Assembly: GCA_934675165.1 (NCBI GenBank)
Contig: CAKUPP010000028.1
Location: 1-10,003, forward strand
Length of the DNA: 10,003 bases
Source of the DNA: an uncultured Eubacteriales bacterium
GTDB taxonomy: Bacteria > Bacillota > Clostridia > Oscillospirales > Acutalibacteraceae
Reading direction: 5' to 3'
This document shows positions 6,857 to 10,003 of the stretch, piece after piece (position 1 is the stretch's first letter; every line of letters begins with the position of its first letter). The notes under the pieces are model-generated. The model was not told the DNA's origin, ran no database searches, and was given only the letters and a program-made list of their open reading frames with translations. Position numbers and translations under genes: made by a program.

Positions 6857-7078
6857 TATTTTTTAAGATATTTAGATTTTAGTTACTTAATTTTAAATTA
6901 ATTGCAATTGACTTTAATGAATTTCATCGTAGAAATAAATCGTACAGAACGTAGTACAAAATATATATTTTTGAATGTGATAAAAGATATATTAAAGGTT
7001 GTTTTGTGGTTTGGTATATAAAACTCAAAGATATTGTTTTTATTTAAAATCAATTGTTAAGCTTTGTAAAATGGAATT
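6857..7078 (+). promoter_or_regulatory. Spacer before the ABC transporter, with a possible promoter and shared palindrome
   Basis: This is the only sizeable gap inside the cluster. The palindrome AATTGCAATT (6900-6909) overlaps TTGACT (6908-6913), a good -35 box. A weak -10 box, TAGAAA (6930-6935), follows at 16-nt spacing. The same palindrome lies in the inverted repeat before metK. A separate regulated promoter for the transporter is therefore possible. No clear terminator follows the upstream gene. Confidence 0.3.
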
Positions 7079-8887
7079 ATGGTGGTGAGAAAATTGAGTA
7101 AATTTAAAATGATTTATAAAAAATATTTTTTTATAATAAATGAAATATTTAAATCAGATATCATTGTTGTTTTTATATCCGCAGGGTTTGTTGTGATTTC
7201 TGGATTATGTCCGGTTTTAACTGATTTTTCTATTTCGAAACTTTTAGATATATTTGAGCAAAATATTAATTGTAATATTGGATATGATTATATGTCAATC
7301 GCTTTTTTGATTGTAATTATAGCTATTGGATCAACGTTGACATTATTTATAAATAATATAAAATATTGGATTTCGGAATTAGCAAGTTGTAGATTATCTC
7401 ATAATATAGAAAATTTGATTGCAGAAAAATTTCAAGTTATTCCACAAAAAACAATTGATGATCCAAATTTTTTGGATCTTTATGAAAACACTTTGGAAAA
7501 ATCTTCCTATGCGCCTGTGGAAATTTTTGACAATTTGTTTAATATAGTTTCATCAGGAATAGGATTAGTTGGCTATATTATTATTTTATTTCAATTAAAT
7601 AGTTGGTTTGTACCTATTTTGATGATTGCTACAATTCCTATTTATTACATCAAATATAGTATTCAAGAAAAAAATTTCCAATTTGAAAAGAGTACAACGA
7701 ATAAGCGAAGAGAGATACAATATTATTACAGTTTGATTTCAGATAAAAATTTTTCGAGCGAAATAAGGATATTTAAGTTGTTTGAGTATTTAAAAGAGTG
7801 TAGAAATAATTTATTTCTGAAATTTGTAGAAAAAAAAAAGAAAGTTATAGATAAAAATATTGTTTATACATTGATTGTCACTTGCGTTACATTTGTAATA
7901 ATGGGAATACTGGAGTTTGTGCTAGTTAATTATGTGATTTTTGGAATTATTTCTATATCAAAATTTATACTATATAACACTGCTTTAATTTCTTTTGAAG
8001 TTAATTTGCTTTCTCTTGTAGATCAGGTTGTAGATAACAGCAAGAGTATGAATTTTTTAAATTATTTGTTTGAATTTTTAAATTATGAAACTGAAAACTA
8101 TATATCGGAGTGGAATTTAAAAGATACTTGCAATTCGTATGAAATTATTTTTGATGATGTTTCGTTTAAATATCCAGGATCTAAAATTTTTAGTTTAAAA
8201 AATGTAAATTTAAAAATAAAATTAGGCGAAAAAATATGTTTAGTTGGTGAAAATGGAAGTGGAAAAACAACGTTGATAAAACTACTTTTAAGAATTTATA
8301 GTCCAACTTCTGGTAAAATTTTATTAAACGGAATAGACATAAGTGACTATGATATAGAAGATTATAAAAATATTTTTAGCGTAATTTTTCAAAAATTTAT
8401 ACATTATTTTATTGATGTTAAAAGTAATATTATATTTGGAAATATAAACAAAGCAGATGATAAAGCATTTCTTAATGATATAGTTAATAAAATGAAATTA
8501 GCGAAATTTATTGAAAATTGCCCTAATGGGTACGATACTAAACTTAGCAAGGAGTTTTATAGTTCTGGTGTAGAGCCATCTATAGGTCAGTGGCAAAAAT
8601 TAGCTATTTCAAGAGCAATTTTTAGAAATACTCCTTTTTTAATTTTAGATGAACCTACTTCTTCGCTTGATCCAGTATCAGAAGAAGAAGTTTTTAAAGT
8701 TATTGAGAGCTTTTCATCGAAAAAAACTATATTAATTATTTCACACAGATTATATAATGCAAAATTTGCTGATAAAATAGTATTGATGAGTAAAGGTAAA
8801 ATTTTAGAATCAGGTACGCATAATGATCTTATTAATAAAAAAGGTACATATTTTAAGCTTTATTCATTACAAGCAAAAAAGTATTAA
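7079..8887 (+). CDS. ABC transporter with fused membrane and ATPase domains, probable peptide exporter
   Basis: A 602-residue half-transporter of the exporter type. Membrane segments lie roughly at 25-50, 72-92, 153-172, 175-195, 262-282 and 284-312. The ATPase domain has Walker A GENGSGKTT (390-398), Q-loop Q438, a variant signature SIGQWQ (501-506), Walker B FLILDEP (520-526, E525) and switch His H556. It probably works as a homodimer that exports the modified peptide. There is no N-terminal C39 peptidase domain, so it does not cleave the leader. Two starts are possible: ATG at 7079, which has little upstream complementarity, or the in-frame TTG at 7094, which has GGTGGTGAG just before it and would shorten the protein by five residues. 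The gene is markedly more AT-rich than metK. It lies 222 bp after the other cluster genes and may have its own promoter. Export of a different substrate, or self-immunity, cannot be excluded. Confidence 0.9.
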   Translation: MVVRKLSKFKMIYKKYFFIINEIFKSDIIVVFISAGFVVISGLCPVLTDFSISKLLDIFEQNINCNIGYDYMSIAFLIVIIAIGSTLTLFINNIKYWISELASCRLSHNIENLIAEKFQVIPQKTIDDPNFLDLYENTLEKSSYAPVEIFDNLFNIVSSGIGLVGYIIILFQLNSWFVPILMIATIPIYYIKYSIQEKNFQFEKSTTNKRREIQYYYSLISDKNFSSEIRIFKLFEYLKECRNNLFLKFVEKKKKVIDKNIVYTLIVTCVTFVIMGILEFVLVNYVIFGIISISKFILYNTALISFEVNLLSLVDQVVDNSKSMNFLNYLFEFLNYETENYISEWNLKDTCNSYEIIFDDVSFKYPGSKIFSLKNVNLKIKLGEKICLVGENGSGKTTLIKLLLRIYSPTSGKILLNGIDISDYDIEDYKNIFSVIFQKFIHYFIDVKSNIIFGNINKADDKAFLNDIVNKMKLAKFIENCPNGYDTKLSKEFYSSGVEPSIGQWQKLAISRAIFRNTPFLILDEPTSSLDPVSEEEVFKVIESFSSKKTILIISHRLYNAKFADKIVLMSKGKILESGTHNDLINKKGTYFKLYSLQAKKY

Positions 8888-9099
8888 AAAAAATGTTAGT
8901 GTTTTATAATTTATTTAAAGATGTTGTGAAAAATTTTAGTTGTTAATAAAATACAATTTAATAAAAATAAGCACTCAAGTTAAATTTGAATCATAGTTTC
9001 TGCTGGTTTGGACGATAATTGTGAAAATTATGTGTTTTTTAAATGATAATATGTTAATTAATAATCTTATTTTAAACAGTTGGAAAGAGAAAAAAATCT

Positions 9100-9303
9100 C
9101 TATATTCTATAAATAATCAGTAGTTTAGAGACTTTTTGTTTTAAAAAAAGATGCGTACGTTCACTTGATTTTCGTATTTTTACGAATATTTTTTGAATTT
9201 TTTCTTTTATAGCTTCAAAGTCAGTTCTAAAGCCAAATTTAGAGTGTAAATCACTAGTTAAATTAGTTCTGATATAGTTAAGAATATATGAATCAAAAGA
9301 TAT
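9100..9303 (-). pseudogene. Possible decayed coding remnant, unidentified
   Basis: This is a 67-codon stretch with no stop between a TAA at 9304-9306 and a TAG at 9100-9102. It lacks ATG, GTG or TTG near its beginning, and no ribosome binding site was found. The middle of the translation (KFGFRTDFEAIKEKIQKIF) has the mixed composition of real protein rather than AT-rich noise. I do not recognise a family. It may be a 5'-truncated fragment, or chance. Confidence 0.2.
9171..9193 (+). terminator. Likely rho-independent terminator after the ABC transporter
   Basis: TTCGTA (9171-9176) and TACGAA (9181-9186) form a 6-bp stem with a TTTT loop, followed by TATTTTTT. The stem is short and the site lies about 285 bp after the transporter stop, so termination strength is uncertain. 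Confidence 0.4.
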
Positions 9304-9408
9304 TTAAATCTTAGATTCGTTGATCTAATTAATTGTGCAAATTTTTACTACACTATTTTTAAAATTAAGTTGAATTAATCATTTATTTTTTCTGTAATAT
9401 TTTTTGTA

Positions 9409-9457
9409 TAAAAAAACGGACTACATAACAGTTTTTACACTGTTTTATACGCCGTTT
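9409..9457 (-). terminator. Rho-independent terminator of the right-flank nuclease-family gene
   Basis: AAACGG (9414-9419) pairs with CCGTTT (9452-9457), and inside it AACAGT (9427-9432) pairs with ACTGTT (9439-9444). Two 7-nt unpaired stretches separate the stems. Read on the minus strand, the structure starts 15 nt after the stop codon at 9473 and is followed directly by a T run. This suits a terminator for the leftward gene and may also stop rightward transcripts. Confidence 0.6.
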
Positions 9458-9472
9458 CATTTTGTATAGAGA

Positions 9473-10003
9473 TTAAATTTCCTCAATTTTAACATGATGT
9501 TGCTTTTGTTTACTATCGTAAGTAATGCCAACGGCTAACTTTTGGCCTGTATATTCTTTAAGTGCCAAAGCATAACGTTTTTCTTTAATTTGTTTTAACG
9601 CTTCATCTGGAGTGGAGTCTTTTTTTAGTTCAATGATAAATGCAGGTTTACTTTTATCGTTTGGGTAGAAAATGAAATCTGCAAACCCAATTCCGGCTGG
9701 CATTTCACGCACAATTTTATATTTTGTTCTAGCACTTAAATACACAAGGGTAATTATACAGGCAAGAGAATTTTCATCATTGTATCTTATAACAGGAATA
9801 TTTATATCGTGTGCTTCTTGAATTAGTTTTTCCATTGTTTCTGTGTCTTTTTTGAGTGTGGCTTTTAGCATCTCATTTGATTTCATAACAATTTCAGAGA
9901 CTGCACCCATTGACTTATCTTCTAATGCTTCATCAAATTTTATTCTAAGTTCCTTGTTTGGAATGGCTAGTGTTTCATCATGATAGCTTAGAAATCCATA
10001 AAT
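9473..10003 (-). CDS. C-terminal part of an AAA-ATPase/PD-(D/E)XK nuclease-like protein (partial)
   Basis: The last 176 residues of a second member of the family seen at the left edge. The reading frame is open to the right end of the window, so the true start lies outside; the in-frame ATG at 9910 is internal. The fragment opens with GFLSYHDETLAIPNKEL, a typical linker of this family. It then holds the PD-(D/E)XK-like core: ADF (D109 of the visible part) and ELKKD (E125, K127), after a helical region with EN and a conserved Tyr. Nuclease activity has not been established for the family as far as I know. The gene points the same way as the left copy. They cannot be halves of one interrupted gene, because the left copy continues leftward past its middle and this one continues rightward. 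It ends at a TAA, 15 bp before a hairpin terminator. Confidence 0.85.
   Translation of the reverse strand: MYGFLSYHDETLAIPNKELRIKFDEALEDKSMGAVSEIVMKSNEMLKATLKKDTETMEKLIQEAHDINIPVIRYNDENSLACIITLVYLSARTKYKIVREMPAGIGFADFIFYPNDKSKPAFIIELKKDSTPDEALKQIKEKRYALALKEYTGQKLAVGITYDSKQKQHHVKIEEI

Larger units (their letters stand above)
8888..9472. other. Intergenic region with terminator-like hairpins and no supported intact gene
   Basis: 585 bp, extremely AT-rich, between the rightward transporter gene and the leftward nuclease-family gene. Besides the separately listed hairpins, there is an all-AT hairpin ATAATT/AATTAT (9015-9020 with 9026-9031) followed by TTTTTT. There is also an AAAAATCTCTA (9092-9102) arm pairing with TAGAGACTTTTT (9126-9137) across a long loop. 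A 67-codon stretch without stops lies on the minus strand at 9100-9303. No intact gene can be supported. Confidence 0.5.

Noticed and set aside
8893..8946. A 17-codon frame ending in Cys just after the transporter, considered as a signalling peptide or second precursor
   Set aside because: There is no ribosome binding site before its ATG, and its composition is as expected from AT-rich DNA.
1..10003. CRISPR arrays, tRNA, rRNA and riboswitches, including a SAM riboswitch before metK
   Set aside because: No spaced direct repeats, cloverleaf-like folds or rRNA blocks were seen, and the 1131-1676 region shows no recognisable S-box layout.

Overview
The window looks like an AT-rich chromosome segment from a low-GC Firmicute, probably Clostridia (Lachnospiraceae or Clostridium-like). 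Reasons are the strong AAAGGAGGTG-type ribosome binding sites, frequent TTG/GTG starts, and two members of the AAA-ATPase/PD-(D/E)XK nuclease-like family that is expanded in such genomes. The exact genus cannot be read from the sequence.

Left flank (1-1130, minus strand): a gene of that AAA-ATPase family with its own promoter, broken by a single-base frameshift near 646-648 and running off the left edge. A mostly empty AT-rich region follows (about 1131-1676). It holds a TA microsatellite and a long inverted repeat about 90 bp before the next gene.

Core (1677-8887, plus strand): a compact cluster that reads as a RiPP (ribosomally made, post-translationally modified peptide) pathway. The order is metK (SAM synthetase); a 53-residue precursor peptide at 2869-3030 ending in YSR-M-HNR-HNR-S; a stem-loop; two different radical SAM enzymes (3116-4042 and 4073-5191, the second SPASM/FxsB-like); a protein with the metal-ligand pattern of the arginase fold (5218-6282); a Cys-rich protein with GYPSCC and HVPC motifs (6284-6856); and, after a 222-bp gap, an ABC exporter (7079-8887).

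Proposed working model (inference): MetK supplies SAM. One or both radical SAM enzymes crosslink or otherwise modify the C-terminal core. The arginase-like enzyme converts one or more of the three core arginines to ornithine, as the peptide arginase OspR does in landornamide biosynthesis. The Cys-rich protein assists or adds a further step, and the ABC protein exports the product. No leader peptidase, discrete RRE protein, regulator or immunity gene is visible.

Right flank (8888-10003): 585 bp with terminator-like hairpins and a possible decayed reading frame, then the C-terminal part of a second AAA-ATPase/nuclease-family gene, also on the minus strand and open at the right edge. The cassette is therefore bracketed by two same-direction paralogs.
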